From NCBI GenBank assembly GCA_964567475.1, contig CAZMMV010000043.1:1-14149 (forward strand): a stretch of 14,149 bases of DNA, read 5' to 3'. Positions 7,013-14,149 of this stretch are shown in pieces. The notes below the pieces were generated by a model. It was not told where the DNA came from, searched no databases, and saw only the letters and a program-made list of their open reading frames with translations. Made by a program: the position numbers and the translations under genes. The DNA comes from CAZMMV01 sp964567475. Lineage in GTDB: Bacteria > Bacillota > Clostridia > Tissierellales > Tissierellaceae. The stretch's first letter is position 1, and the number at the start of each line of letters is the position of its first letter.

Positions 7013-8086
7013 CTATTCTTTCCTCATATCAACTAAAGCAGATCCGTTTAATGATGCTTCTTCAAATGTACCCATGTTTTCTAGAGTATATTCCGCAGTT
7101 TCCAATATTTGAAATGCTAATGGACAACCTGATCCTTCACCTAATCTCATTCCTAAATTCAACATTGGATTTAATTTTAATTCTTTCAACACATACTTTG
7201 CTCCTGGTTCATTTGATAAGTGAGATGAAAGTATATAATCCATTACATTTTCATTTAATTTAACTGCACAAAGAGCTGCTACAGAAGATATAAATCCATC
7301 TACAACTATAGGCTTTTTATTTTTAGCTGCTGATAAAAACAATCCACACATACCACCTATATCAAATCCACCTATCTTTGATAGTACATCAATAGGATCT
7401 TCTTTATTTGGTTTATTTAACTCAATACCTTTTAATATTGTATTTTTCTTATTAGCATATTGTTCCTCTGTAAGTCCAGCACCTTTACCACTTGTTATAT
7501 CAACATCTAAATCTGCTAATACAGATAAGACTCCTGCTGAAGTAGAAGTATTCCCTATTCCTAGTTCTCCTACTCCTAAAATATCATAACCCTCATTATA
7601 TAATTTATCTCCTATTTCTATACCTACTTCTATAGATTTTACAGCTTCATCATAAGTCATTGCAGCTTCTTTGGTAAAATTCTTTGTTCCATTATTAATT
7701 TTTTTATCTATTATATCTGGATAGCTTACTTGTCCATTCATTCCTATATCTACTGTATAAATATCTGTATTTGTAAATTTAGCAAAAGTAGCTACTCCTG
7801 TAATACCTTTACTATTACATTCTGCCAATACCTTAGTAAATACTTGTGGTGGTGCACTTACCCCTTCTTCTACTACTCCATTATCAGCTGCCATTACAAC
7901 TACAGCTTTCTTATCTAATTTATTTATTGTTTTTCCAGTCATACCAGATATTTTTATTGTTGCTTCCTCTAAAGTTCCAAGACCACCTATAGGTTTAATA
8001 AGATTATCCCATTTATCACTAGTAATCTTTTTGGATTCCTCATTTGCAGCTGTTATTTTATTTAAAGTATCTTTTAATAAATTCAT
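7013..8086 (-). CDS. cobT: Nicotinate-nucleotide--dimethylbenzimidazole phosphoribosyltransferase
   Basis: This 357-aa enzyme transfers phosphoribose from nicotinate mononucleotide to a lower-ligand base, giving alpha-ribazole 5'-phosphate. Family features include KPIGGLGTLE at 31-40, MAADNGVVEEGVSA at 65-78, GELGIGNTSTSAG at 173-185 and RLGEGSGCPLA near 314-324. Glu174 and Glu317 fall exactly at the numbers of the catalytic glutamates described for the Salmonella enzyme. The length is full. The ATG overlaps the stop of the upstream Cys-rich gene by 4 nt (ATGA), with AGGAG 9 nt upstream. The true lower ligand cannot be told from the sequence; anaerobes may use bases other than 5,6-dimethylbenzimidazole, and no bza genes are in the window. 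Confidence 0.96.
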   Translation of the reverse strand: MNLLKDTLNKITAANEESKKITSDKWDNLIKPIGGLGTLEEATIKISGMTGKTINKLDKKAVVVMAADNGVVEEGVSAPPQVFTKVLAECNSKGITGVATFAKFTNTDIYTVDIGMNGQVSYPDIIDKKINNGTKNFTKEAAMTYDEAVKSIEVGIEIGDKLYNEGYDILGVGELGIGNTSTSAGVLSVLADLDVDITSGKGAGLTEEQYANKKNTILKGIELNKPNKEDPIDVLSKIGGFDIGGMCGLFLSAAKNKKPIVVDGFISSVAALCAVKLNENVMDYILSSHLSNEPGAKYVLKELKLNPMLNLGMRLGEGSGCPLAFQILETAEYTLENMGTFEEASLNGSALVDMRKE

Positions 8087-8340
8087 TTGTCAGCTCTCCT
8101 TTTGCTATTTTCTTCTTTAATCTTTTTATTTATGTAGTCATATCCATTAGGCCTATGAGGAATTATACAATTTGTACAATCTTTCATACCAGTGTTAATT
8201 ATGTAATTACCTCCACATTCTTCTAAAAAATATAATGGACAATAACAAAACATGCAATTGAACTCTTCTTCATTCTCTACTTTATGACATGGAAAATATG
8301 AACATGCTTTGTTACAATAAAACCTATAAGAATTTTCCAT
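8083..8340 (-). CDS. Cysteine-rich small domain protein of the cobalamin operon, function unknown
   Basis: This 85-aa protein has nine cysteines, at 9, 13, 18, 29, 32, 34, 42, 55 and 58, with histidines at 19 and 62. The pattern (FYCNKACSYFPCH near the start, CMFCYC at 29-34, DCTNC-x3-PH at 54-62) matches the 'cysteine-rich small domain' family that I recall being found beside cobalamin genes in anaerobes. The spacing suggests zinc, cobalt or iron-sulfur binding, but no reaction is known to me and I assign none. I chose ATG 8340, preceded by AGGAAGGA at 7 nt, over an upstream in-frame TTG at 8373. It begins 40 nt after cbiJ, the largest gap in the operon, and its stop overlaps the cobT start by 4 nt. 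There is no signal peptide or membrane segment, so it is probably cytoplasmic. Confidence 0.85.
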   Translation of the reverse strand: MENSYRFYCNKACSYFPCHKVENEEEFNCMFCYCPLYFLEECGGNYIINTGMKDCTNCIIPHRPNGYDYINKKIKEENSKRRADK

Positions 8341-8347
8341 AAGATCA

Positions 8348-8355
8348 TCCTTCCT
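8348..8355 (-). promoter_or_regulatory. Ribosome binding site deciding the Cys-rich protein start
   Basis: The minus strand reads AGGAAGGA with 7 nt before the ATG at 8340-8338. This favours the 85-aa product over the 96-aa one starting from TTG at 8373, which has no comparable site. Confidence 0.6.
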
Positions 8356-8380
8356 GTGCAGATTTATAAGCAATTATTTA

Positions 8381-9121
8381 TTACCCTAGCTCTATTTCTT
8401 TTCTAATTATTTCTTCTACTTCATCTAAACTATTTATTCCTTTTTCATCTTGTCTACTTATTACAATAGGTCTAATAGCAAGTTCTTCACAAGCTCTTAT
8501 TTTTTCCAAAGTACCACCTTTAGTTCCACTATCTTTCATAACTACATATTTTGCTCCATATTCGCTAAACATTATCTTGTTATATTCTATGGAAAATGGT
8601 CCTAAAATAGCTACTATATCCTTCATAATAACACCATTTTCACTACACTTTTTAATGCTTTCTAAGGCTGGTAAAACTCTATATATAAACCTATTATCTC
8701 CTCGTATTTTTTCAAAATCAGAGATATTTTTTGAACCTGTAGTGAAAAATACTGTAGCTTTTATTTTAGATAAATATTCATAAGTTTCTTCATAACTTTT
8801 AAAATAAATTGAATTAACAGTTTTTCTTGTTCTTTCTCTAATATATCTAATATACTTTATATTCTGTTCCTTAGCTAGTCTTGTAGCATTGCTTGACACT
8901 ATCTTTGCATAAGGATGAGTTAAGTCTACTATCAAGGATATATTATTTTTTATTGAAAAGTCTTTCATCTCATCATAGCTCATGCGACCTACTACTAATT
9001 TATTTGAAGAAATAAATTCTCTCCCCTCATCTGTAGCTACAGTAACTATGTATGAATCTATATCCTTTATTCTATCTACTATCTCCCTACCTTCACTTGT
9101 ACCAGCTATTATCCAAATCAT
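8381..9121 (-). CDS. cbiJ: Cobalt-precorrin-6A reductase
   Basis: This 246-aa enzyme of the CobK/CbiJ family reduces the macrocycle of cobalt-precorrin-6A to 6B using a reduced nicotinamide cofactor. The N-terminal nucleotide-binding segment IIAGTSEGREI (4-14), the conserved DLTHPYA at 66-72 and the C-terminal KDSGTKGGTLEK followed by RPIVISRQ are all present. The ATG shares one base with the stop of cbiH (TAATG), indicating coupling. After its TAA there is a 40-nt gap to the Cys-rich gene. Confidence 0.93.
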   Translation of the reverse strand: MIWIIAGTSEGREIVDRIKDIDSYIVTVATDEGREFISSNKLVVGRMSYDEMKDFSIKNNISLIVDLTHPYAKIVSSNATRLAKEQNIKYIRYIRERTRKTVNSIYFKSYEETYEYLSKIKATVFFTTGSKNISDFEKIRGDNRFIYRVLPALESIKKCSENGVIMKDIVAILGPFSIEYNKIMFSEYGAKYVVMKDSGTKGGTLEKIRACEELAIRPIVISRQDEKGINSLDEVEEIIRKEIELG

Positions 9122-9840
9122 TATATTTTATATCCTCTTGGCGTAATTATTTTATCATTTTCTATATAAGTATTGCTATTTCCTATAAGAATTACTGTTA
9201 ACATATCAATTTTTTCATAATCTATACTATCTAAAGTAGTTATAGTTATTTCATTGCCACCTCTGCCTGAATTTTTAACTATCCCTACTGGAGTTTCTTT
9301 TTTTCTATGCTTTGAAATAATCTCTACAACTTTTTCCAAGTGGTCTTTTCTTCCCTTTGATCGAGGATTATATATTTGAATTACAAAATCACCCTCTGCT
9401 GCCTTTTCTGCTCTTCTCAGTATTACTTCCCAAGGAGTAAGCAAGTCGGACAAACTAAGAGATGCATAATCATGCATTATAGGTGCACCTAGTTCTGCTG
9501 CCGCTGAAAAGCCAGCTGTTACCCCAGGTACTATTTCTACATCTATTTCCTTACTTAATTCTAATATTGGTCCTGCCATACCATAAAGTCCTGCATCTCC
9601 AGTACTAACAATGGCAGTATCTTTTCCTTCTTTAACTAGGTCTATAGCTTTTTTACATCTTTCTACTTCTCCACGCATTCCTGTTGAAAACAACTCTTTG
9701 CCTTCAGTTAATTCTTCTAAGTATTCTATATATGGCTTATAGCCTACAATAGCACTACTTTTCTTTATAGAATCAACAGCTTTAAGTGTCATGTGTTCCC
9801 TGCCACCTGGTCCTATCCCTATTACATATAATTTAGCCAT
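9121..9840 (-). CDS. cbiH: Cobalt-factor III C17-methyltransferase
   Basis: This 239-aa SAM-dependent enzyme methylates C17 and drives ring contraction, giving cobalt-precorrin-4. It has the uroporphyrinogen/precorrin methyltransferase fold: GIGPGG at 8-13, STGDAGLYGMAGPIL at 79-93 (the substrate and SAM pocket), VPGVTAG at 104-110 and, near 156, the CbiH/CobJ-typical IYNPRSKGR. There is no C-terminal Fe-S extension of the kind known in long CbiH60 proteins. The gene overlaps cbiG by 8 nt at its start and cbiJ by 1 nt at its end. Confidence 0.95.
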   Translation of the reverse strand: MAKLYVIGIGPGGREHMTLKAVDSIKKSSAIVGYKPYIEYLEELTEGKELFSTGMRGEVERCKKAIDLVKEGKDTAIVSTGDAGLYGMAGPILELSKEIDVEIVPGVTAGFSAAAELGAPIMHDYASLSLSDLLTPWEVILRRAEKAAEGDFVIQIYNPRSKGRKDHLEKVVEIISKHRKKETPVGIVKNSGRGGNEITITTLDSIDYEKIDMLTVILIGNSNTYIENDKIITPRGYKI

Positions 9841-10849
9841 TCCTTATCTCCTTTGATATTGATATAGTTATTCCCTCATGTTTTGATTTTTCACTTATAA
9901 TATTTCCTCCCAGTAAAAATGCAGCTGGTCCAGATACAGAATATACTCCTATTGTATCTTTAACAAACTGGGATTTTGAAAATTTATCTTCTACTTCTTT
10001 TATTTCTTCAATAGTAAATATTTTCAAAGGACAATTAAAATACTTACTGGCTTCAATAATCCCTTTTTCATTTTCTTTCACTTCAATTGTAGCCAATGAC
10101 TTAATACTATTAACAGATAAATTCAACTTTTTCAATTGGTCCTTTATTGCTTCTATAATAAATTTACCCTCTATGTTTTTTTTACAACCTATACCTATAT
10201 TTATGTTTTTTGGTCTCAATATTGTATAGGGTATATTTATATCTCTTATTTCTTCTTTTGAACTTACTAAAATTAAACCTTTAATCTTAGCTTCTATACA
10301 ATTTAAATCCTTTACTTCTATTAGTTTTTTATAGTTTATCTTTTTATCATCTTCTGTATATAAAGCCACATTTTCATCATTTACCATCATAGATGTAATC
10401 CTAGTAACTGACTTTATATCTTCAATCTTATAGTTATTATTTTTTGCAAAAATATCTATAGATTCTATAGCCCTAGCATCTGTAGCAGTAGTTATAACTG
10501 CTGTAGCTCCTGTTATCAATGCCATATCTCCAGCTAACTCATTAGCTCCACCTATATGTCCTGACAATAAAGAAATAGAAAATCTTCCTAAATCGTCTAT
10601 AACTACTAGAGCTGGATCTATTGTTTTATCCTTTACAAAAGGCGCTGACATCCTAACTGCTATTCCTGTTGCAGATATAAATATTATTCCATCATACTTA
10701 TACCAGATAGAACTTAATAAAGCTTTTATTCCTCCATCTAGATCCCTATTTATATAATGATCTATCTTATATTTATCATCTTTTATAGATTTTAACTTAT
10801 CACCTAATAATCTTCCCTTATCAGTAAAGGAAAGACAAGCTATCTTCAT
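9833..10849 (-). CDS. cbiG: Cobalt-precorrin-5A hydrolase
   Basis: This 338-aa enzyme opens the delta-lactone of cobalt-precorrin-5A and releases acetaldehyde, a step specific to the anaerobic pathway. The N-terminal domain contains FISATGIAVRMSAPF at about 57-71 and LLSGHIGGANELA at 94-106. A less conserved middle part follows. The C-terminal CobE/CbiG domain (about 215-335) starts with NIGIGCKK and includes SLATIEVKENE and the SGPAA stretch near the end. Both domains are present, so it appears functional. Its ATG shares one base with the cbiF stop, and its 3' end overlaps cbiH by 8 nt. Its presence is good evidence for the oxygen-independent route. Confidence 0.94.
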   Translation of the reverse strand: MKIACLSFTDKGRLLGDKLKSIKDDKYKIDHYINRDLDGGIKALLSSIWYKYDGIIFISATGIAVRMSAPFVKDKTIDPALVVIDDLGRFSISLLSGHIGGANELAGDMALITGATAVITTATDARAIESIDIFAKNNNYKIEDIKSVTRITSMMVNDENVALYTEDDKKINYKKLIEVKDLNCIEAKIKGLILVSSKEEIRDINIPYTILRPKNINIGIGCKKNIEGKFIIEAIKDQLKKLNLSVNSIKSLATIEVKENEKGIIEASKYFNCPLKIFTIEEIKEVEDKFSKSQFVKDTIGVYSVSGPAAFLLGGNIISEKSKHEGITISISKEIRNG

Positions 10850-11601
10850 TATTTACCACTCCTGTATTCATGGGTAAAACTAGGATCATATAATTTTGAC
10901 CTTTCATAATCTCCTTCTATGAAATCTCCTACAAGTATTTGAGCAGTCTTAGATATATTAGCCTTTTTAATTTTTTCTTCTATATCTTTCAATGTTCCAA
11001 ATACTATTTTTTCATCTTCCCAAGTAGCTTTATAAACAATAGCAACAGGTACATCTTCTCTTCCATATCCTTCTACTAGCTTATCCACTACCTTACCTAT
11101 GGATTGAACTGATAAAAATATTGCCATAGATGCATTGTGCTTTGCTAAAGCTGCCAAGTCCTCATCCTCTGGTACTGGAGTACGACCTTTTATTCTTGTA
11201 AGTATTATTGTTTGGCTAACATCAGGTAAAGTAAACTCTCTCTTTATAGATGCACAAGCAGCAGTAAAGGAACTTACACCTGGTATAACATGATAATCTA
11301 TACCCTTGTTTTCTAATATGTCTATTTGCTCTCTTATAGCCCCATATATCGTAGGATCTCCTGTATGTAATCTAACTACATTCAAGTTTTCTTTAATAGC
11401 TTTCTCCATCTCTTCTATTACTTCTTCTAAAGTCATTGAAGCAGAATTATAAAACTTACAAGTTTCTTTACAAAACTTTAAATGTTCCTTTGAAACTAAA
11501 GAACCAGCATAAATAACTATATCTGCCTCTTCTAAGAGCCTTCTTCCTTTAACCGTTATTAAATCAACATCTCCTGGTCCGGCTCCTACAAAATTAATCA
11601 T
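10849..11601 (-). CDS. cbiF: Cobalt-precorrin-4 C11-methyltransferase
   Basis: This 250-aa SAM-dependent methyltransferase adds the C11 methyl group to cobalt-precorrin-4. The family motifs are GAGPGDVDLITVKG at 6-19, VRLHTGDPTIYGA at 76-88, IPGVSSF at 106-112 and the CbiF/CobM-specific TRIKGRTPVPEDEDL at about 135-149. The length is normal. Its start overlaps cbiT by 8 nt and its stop overlaps the cbiG start by one base. Confidence 0.96.
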   Translation of the reverse strand: MINFVGAGPGDVDLITVKGRRLLEEADIVIYAGSLVSKEHLKFCKETCKFYNSASMTLEEVIEEMEKAIKENLNVVRLHTGDPTIYGAIREQIDILENKGIDYHVIPGVSSFTAACASIKREFTLPDVSQTIILTRIKGRTPVPEDEDLAALAKHNASMAIFLSVQSIGKVVDKLVEGYGREDVPVAIVYKATWEDEKIVFGTLKDIEEKIKKANISKTAQILVGDFIEGDYERSKLYDPSFTHEYRSGK

Positions 11602-12148
11602 TGCCCTTCACTCCCTTTACTATAAATACTGGATTTTGACTTTTAAAAAGTCCTATCTTATCAGTTGCTGAACTTTGTATCAATTGTGTTTCTATATCAT
11701 TATAACTGTAAACTTTCAACAAATCTATAAACTCATTTAAATTTTTTAATGTTATAAAATTTCCACACAGTATTCCCTTGTTTTCTAGATGAACATCTAA
11801 ATATTTAAATATTTCCTTTAACTGTCCTCTACTTCCACCTATAAAACATTTATTAAAATAAACATCTGGTAATTTATCATTTGCTTGTCCATAAATAATA
11901 TTTAAATTAGCATTAAATTTTTTATCATTGGCCTTTATAATTTCTATTGCCTTTTCTTCTCTTTCAATTGTCCATACCTTAGCTCCCTGTAGACTAGCTT
12001 CTATAGATATAGAGCCACTTCCCCCTCCAATATCTAAAAATTTATCTCCTACTTCAATTTCTAAATATCCTATAGTTAATATTCTTGTATTAAATTTAGT
12101 CATAGGGACTTGTCCCCTTATAAACATATTATCTTTAACCCATTTCAT
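11594..12148 (-). CDS. cbiT: Cobalt-precorrin-6B C15-methyltransferase (decarboxylating)
   Basis: This 184-aa Rossmann-fold SAM methyltransferase methylates C15 and decarboxylates the C12 acetate side chain. The N-terminal FIRGQVPMTK (9-18) matches the family's substrate-binding start, FLDIGGGSGSISIE at 37-50 is the SAM-binding loop, and FIGGSRGQL near 106-114 is a family signature. It is encoded separately from cbiE rather than fused as in CobL, but overlaps it by 14 nt, the longest overlap in the operon. CbiE and CbiT probably act in sequence on the same intermediate. Confidence 0.94.
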   Translation of the reverse strand: MKWVKDNMFIRGQVPMTKFNTRILTIGYLEIEVGDKFLDIGGGSGSISIEASLQGAKVWTIEREEKAIEIIKANDKKFNANLNIIYGQANDKLPDVYFNKCFIGGSRGQLKEIFKYLDVHLENKGILCGNFITLKNLNEFIDLLKVYSYNDIETQLIQSSATDKIGLFKSQNPVFIVKGVKGND

Positions 12149-12731
12149 TTTCTATTACCACCACTCCTAGAGAAGAAACATCTTCTATTTTATCTCCAAT
12201 TTTTTTTCTAATTATCTTCTCATTATCATAAGATAAATTAAAACCAGCATATATAGTTCCATTTATTCCTAATTCATACAGTCTTTTTGATATACTAGAG
12301 GGCATATTATCCTTATCTATTAATATAATACTCCTTTTATAATCCTTAACTTTACTCAAGTCTTCCTTTCTTCCATGAAGAGATAAAAACTTAGCATCTT
12401 GCCAAGATTTTTGTAACTTGGCCATCATGTATTGAAAAGATGATATACCAGGTAAAACCTCTTTTATAGCTATGCCCTTATTTTTTAAAAAGTTTACTAT
12501 ACCATAAAAGTTAGGATCACCAGAAGCAAGTAAAAGAATATCTTTATCTTCTCTTATAAATTCTAATAACTCATCAACTCTGGTCACAGTTATTATATCA
12601 CTTCTAATATCCTTAAGGCTTTCTCCAACTCTTCCGAAAGCTAATATATGTTCTGTCTTTCTTATTCTTTCTTCTACTACACCGGTCAAATACTCTCTAT
12701 TACCAGGTCCTACTCCTGCAACAACTAACAT
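12135..12731 (-). CDS. cbiE: Cobalt-precorrin-7 C5-methyltransferase
   Basis: This 198-aa SAM-dependent methyltransferase adds the C5 methyl group. It shows the short CbiE form of the family: VVAGVGPGNREYLT at 3-16, LLLASGDPNFYGI at 66-78, LPGISSFQYMMAKL at 93-106, and SLHGRKEDL at about 117-125, which is typical of CbiE/CobL. The start overlaps the cbiD stop by 7 nt and the 3' end overlaps cbiT by 14 nt. The family call is secure. Confidence 0.94.
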   Translation of the reverse strand: MLVVAGVGPGNREYLTGVVEERIRKTEHILAFGRVGESLKDIRSDIITVTRVDELLEFIREDKDILLLASGDPNFYGIVNFLKNKGIAIKEVLPGISSFQYMMAKLQKSWQDAKFLSLHGRKEDLSKVKDYKRSIILIDKDNMPSSISKRLYELGINGTIYAGFNLSYDNEKIIRKKIGDKIEDVSSLGVVVIENEMG

Positions 12732-13804
12732 ATATCCACCCCTTTATCCATTGAATATATAATCACTTTCACCTTATAATCATCATCTTTTAAATACTTT
12801 TTAATTCTTTTCTCTGCTCCTTTTTCCATTAACTTAACAATGCCACCATATCCTTCTTCTATACATATATTTATAGCTTCTTCTGCAGTTAAAGTATCAT
12901 CTATTCTTTTTAACAACTCTAATGATGCACCCATAAAAGATAAATAATAAATAAATGCTTCCATTCTTCCATCACAAACTTTATTATGAGTATTGAATAC
13001 TCCTATAGAAAGCTTTGAAAACTTTCCAATATGTCCTACAAGAGTAATAGACTTAAATCCCTTATTATAAGCATATAAAAGACTATCACCTATAAAATTA
13101 GATATCTTTACCTTTGGATCCTTTATACCTAATGAATCTCCTATCTTTTCTCCATAATTTCCTGGCACCAATAATATATTTTCATTTCCTATAGTTTCAT
13201 AGGCCATATCCATCTCCATATATATAGTTTTTATAAGTGCTTCTTCAGACATAGGATAAACTATACCCTTAGTTCCTATAATAGATATGCCACCCTCTAC
13301 TCCTATATTTTTGTTATAAGTTTTTTTACCAATTACTTGGCCTTCAGGTGCATATACAAGTATATTATATCCAGAATTTGAAACTTTTCTTACTTCTTTT
13401 TCAATCATATCTCGTGGAACTGGATTAATAGCCGCATCTCCTATTTCTCCAAATAAACCTTTTCTCATAATTCTTCCAATGCCTTGCCCACCATCTATAA
13501 ATACCTTTTTATCACTTCTCTTACTTACCTTACAATATATTTCTATACCATCTGTATTATCAGGATCATCTCCAGCATCCTTTATAACACAGCAAGAAGA
13601 ATTATCCTCTCCTATCTTAGCATTATGTATTTCAAGTTTTAACTTTACCCCTGCTGGAGTATCTATTTCCACATAATTTACCTTTTTACCATTTTCCAAC
13701 ATAATTGCAGCTGCCTTAGCTGCGGCAGCTGCACAACTTCCTGTAGTATATCCACATCTTAATTGTTTTCCTTCTTTAATAACATATAAATCTAATTTAG
13801 ACAT
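12725..13804 (-). CDS. cbiD: Cobalt-precorrin-5B C1-methyltransferase
   Basis: This 359-aa enzyme adds the C1 methyl group in the anaerobic pathway and is not related to the other precorrin methyltransferases. The signature RCGYTTGSCAAAAAKAA is at 16-32, followed by DAGDDPDNTDG at 76-86, GGQGIGRIMRKGL at 105-117 and AINPVPRDMI at 125-134. The length is normal for CbiD. The ATG is preceded by AGGAGG at a 6-nt spacing, the best ribosome site among the cobalamin genes, and lies 14 nt after the cbiC stop. CbiD together with CbiG and CbiJ marks the cobalt-early, oxygen-independent route. Confidence 0.97.
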   Translation of the reverse strand: MSKLDLYVIKEGKQLRCGYTTGSCAAAAAKAAAIMLENGKKVNYVEIDTPAGVKLKLEIHNAKIGEDNSSCCVIKDAGDDPDNTDGIEIYCKVSKRSDKKVFIDGGQGIGRIMRKGLFGEIGDAAINPVPRDMIEKEVRKVSNSGYNILVYAPEGQVIGKKTYNKNIGVEGGISIIGTKGIVYPMSEEALIKTIYMEMDMAYETIGNENILLVPGNYGEKIGDSLGIKDPKVKISNFIGDSLLYAYNKGFKSITLVGHIGKFSKLSIGVFNTHNKVCDGRMEAFIYYLSFMGASLELLKRIDDTLTAEEAINICIEEGYGGIVKLMEKGAEKRIKKYLKDDDYKVKVIIYSMDKGVDIC

Positions 13805-13818
13805 TTCTTTCCTCCTGT

Positions 13819-14149
13819 CTAATCTCTGCCTACTTCCATATATAAAAGAGCATTAATTATTGATGCTGCAACATTACTTCCACCTTTATTTCCTATTGTA
13901 GATATAGATGGAATATCTTTAAATTTTCTTAGGTATTCTTTAGATTCTGCTGCTCCTACAAATCCTACTGGAACTCCTACTATAAACTTTGGATTTAACT
14001 TTCCTTCTTTTACTAACTCTAATATTCTAAAAAGAGCAGTTGGTGCATTTCCTATTACAAATACATCTATTCCTTCTTCAACTGCCAAATCTATGGCACA
14101 TGATGACCTAGTAGTTCCTAACTCTTTAGATAATCTATAAGCCCTTTCA
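13819..14149 (-). CDS. cbiC: Cobalt-precorrin-8 methylmutase, 5' part off window
   Basis: Only the C-terminal 109 residues of a protein usually about 210 aa long are inside the window; the start lies beyond the right edge. The enzyme moves the C11 methyl group to C12, producing cobyrinate. The visible part contains TTRSSCAIDLAVEEG (12-26 of the fragment), FVIGNAPTALF (30-40), VGVPVGFVGAAESKE (57-71) and GNKGGSNVAASIINALL (86-102), all hallmarks of CbiC/CobH. The catalytic histidine expected in the N-terminal half cannot be checked. It is the first visible gene of the operon, so the promoter and any B12 riboswitch are further right. Confidence 0.94.
   Translation of the reverse strand, partial: ERAYRLSKELGTTRSSCAIDLAVEEGIDVFVIGNAPTALFRILELVKEGKLNPKFIVGVPVGFVGAAESKEYLRKFKDIPSISTIGNKGGSNVAASIINALLYMEVGRD

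Noticed and set aside
8341..8380. Possible internal promoter or small RNA in the cbiJ to Cys-rich gap
   Set aside because: Forty bases hold only a ribosome site and no paired -35/-10 or hairpin that I can support.
13805..14149. Possible cobalamin riboswitch at the head of the operon
   Set aside because: The right edge is still inside cbiC, so the operon leader is outside the window; the 14-nt cbiC-cbiD gap is too short to hold one.
1..14149. Previously undescribed multi-gene system, mobile element, CRISPR array or prophage
   Set aside because: All genes fall in known families with ordinary core-genome arrangement and even base composition; no transposase, integrase, direct-repeat array or tRNA-flanked boundary is visible.

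Overview
The window is AT-rich DNA from a low-GC, very probably anaerobic Bacillota (Clostridia/Tissierellia-like). This is inferred from the base composition, strong GGAGG ribosome sites, AGA/ATA-rich codon use, an oxygen-independent (CbiD/CbiG/CbiJ-type) cobalamin pathway, an NfnAB-type flavin/iron-sulfur oxidoreductase and a SigA-like sigma factor. I cannot name a genus from the sequence alone.

Layout, left to right. Bases 1-1617 (minus) hold nfnB (cut by the left edge) and nfnA, a two-gene unit for an NfnAB-like ferredoxin/NAD(P) enzyme. Bases 1746-3930 (minus) hold a PgcA-type phosphoglucomutase preceded by a small DUF1232 membrane protein, probably co-transcribed. A 376-base intergenic region (3931-4306) carries divergent promoters. 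An 8-bp inverted repeat there overlaps the promoter of the only plus-strand gene, a short SigA/RpoD-like sigma-70 factor (4307-5149) that lacks region 1.1. A strong hairpin terminator at 5153-5201 lies between the sigma gene and the convergent cobalamin operon.

Bases 5171-14149 are one long minus-strand cobalamin operon. In transcription order (right to left) it reads cbiC (cut by the right edge), cbiD, cbiE, cbiT, cbiF, cbiG, cbiH, cbiJ, a cysteine-rich small protein, cobT, cobU, cobS and cobC. Most junctions overlap by 1-14 nt, so translation is probably coupled. CbiH, F, G, D, J, E, T and C carry the corrin ring from cobalt-factor III to cobyrinate. CobU activates the cobinamide side chain, CobT makes alpha-ribazole phosphate, CobS joins the two, and CobC removes the phosphate. 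The genes for the first C20 methylation (cbiL), cobalt chelation, amidation (cbiA, cbiP) and aminopropanol attachment (cbiB) are not in the window. A cobalamin riboswitch, if present, would lie beyond the right edge.

Every gene falls in a known family and I see no mobile element, CRISPR array, RNA gene or clearly new system. The points most worth a second look are the Cys-rich protein of unknown function inside the B12 operon, the sigma factor's missing region 1.1 and odd start site, the inverted repeat over its promoter, and the terminator that overlaps the end of cobC.
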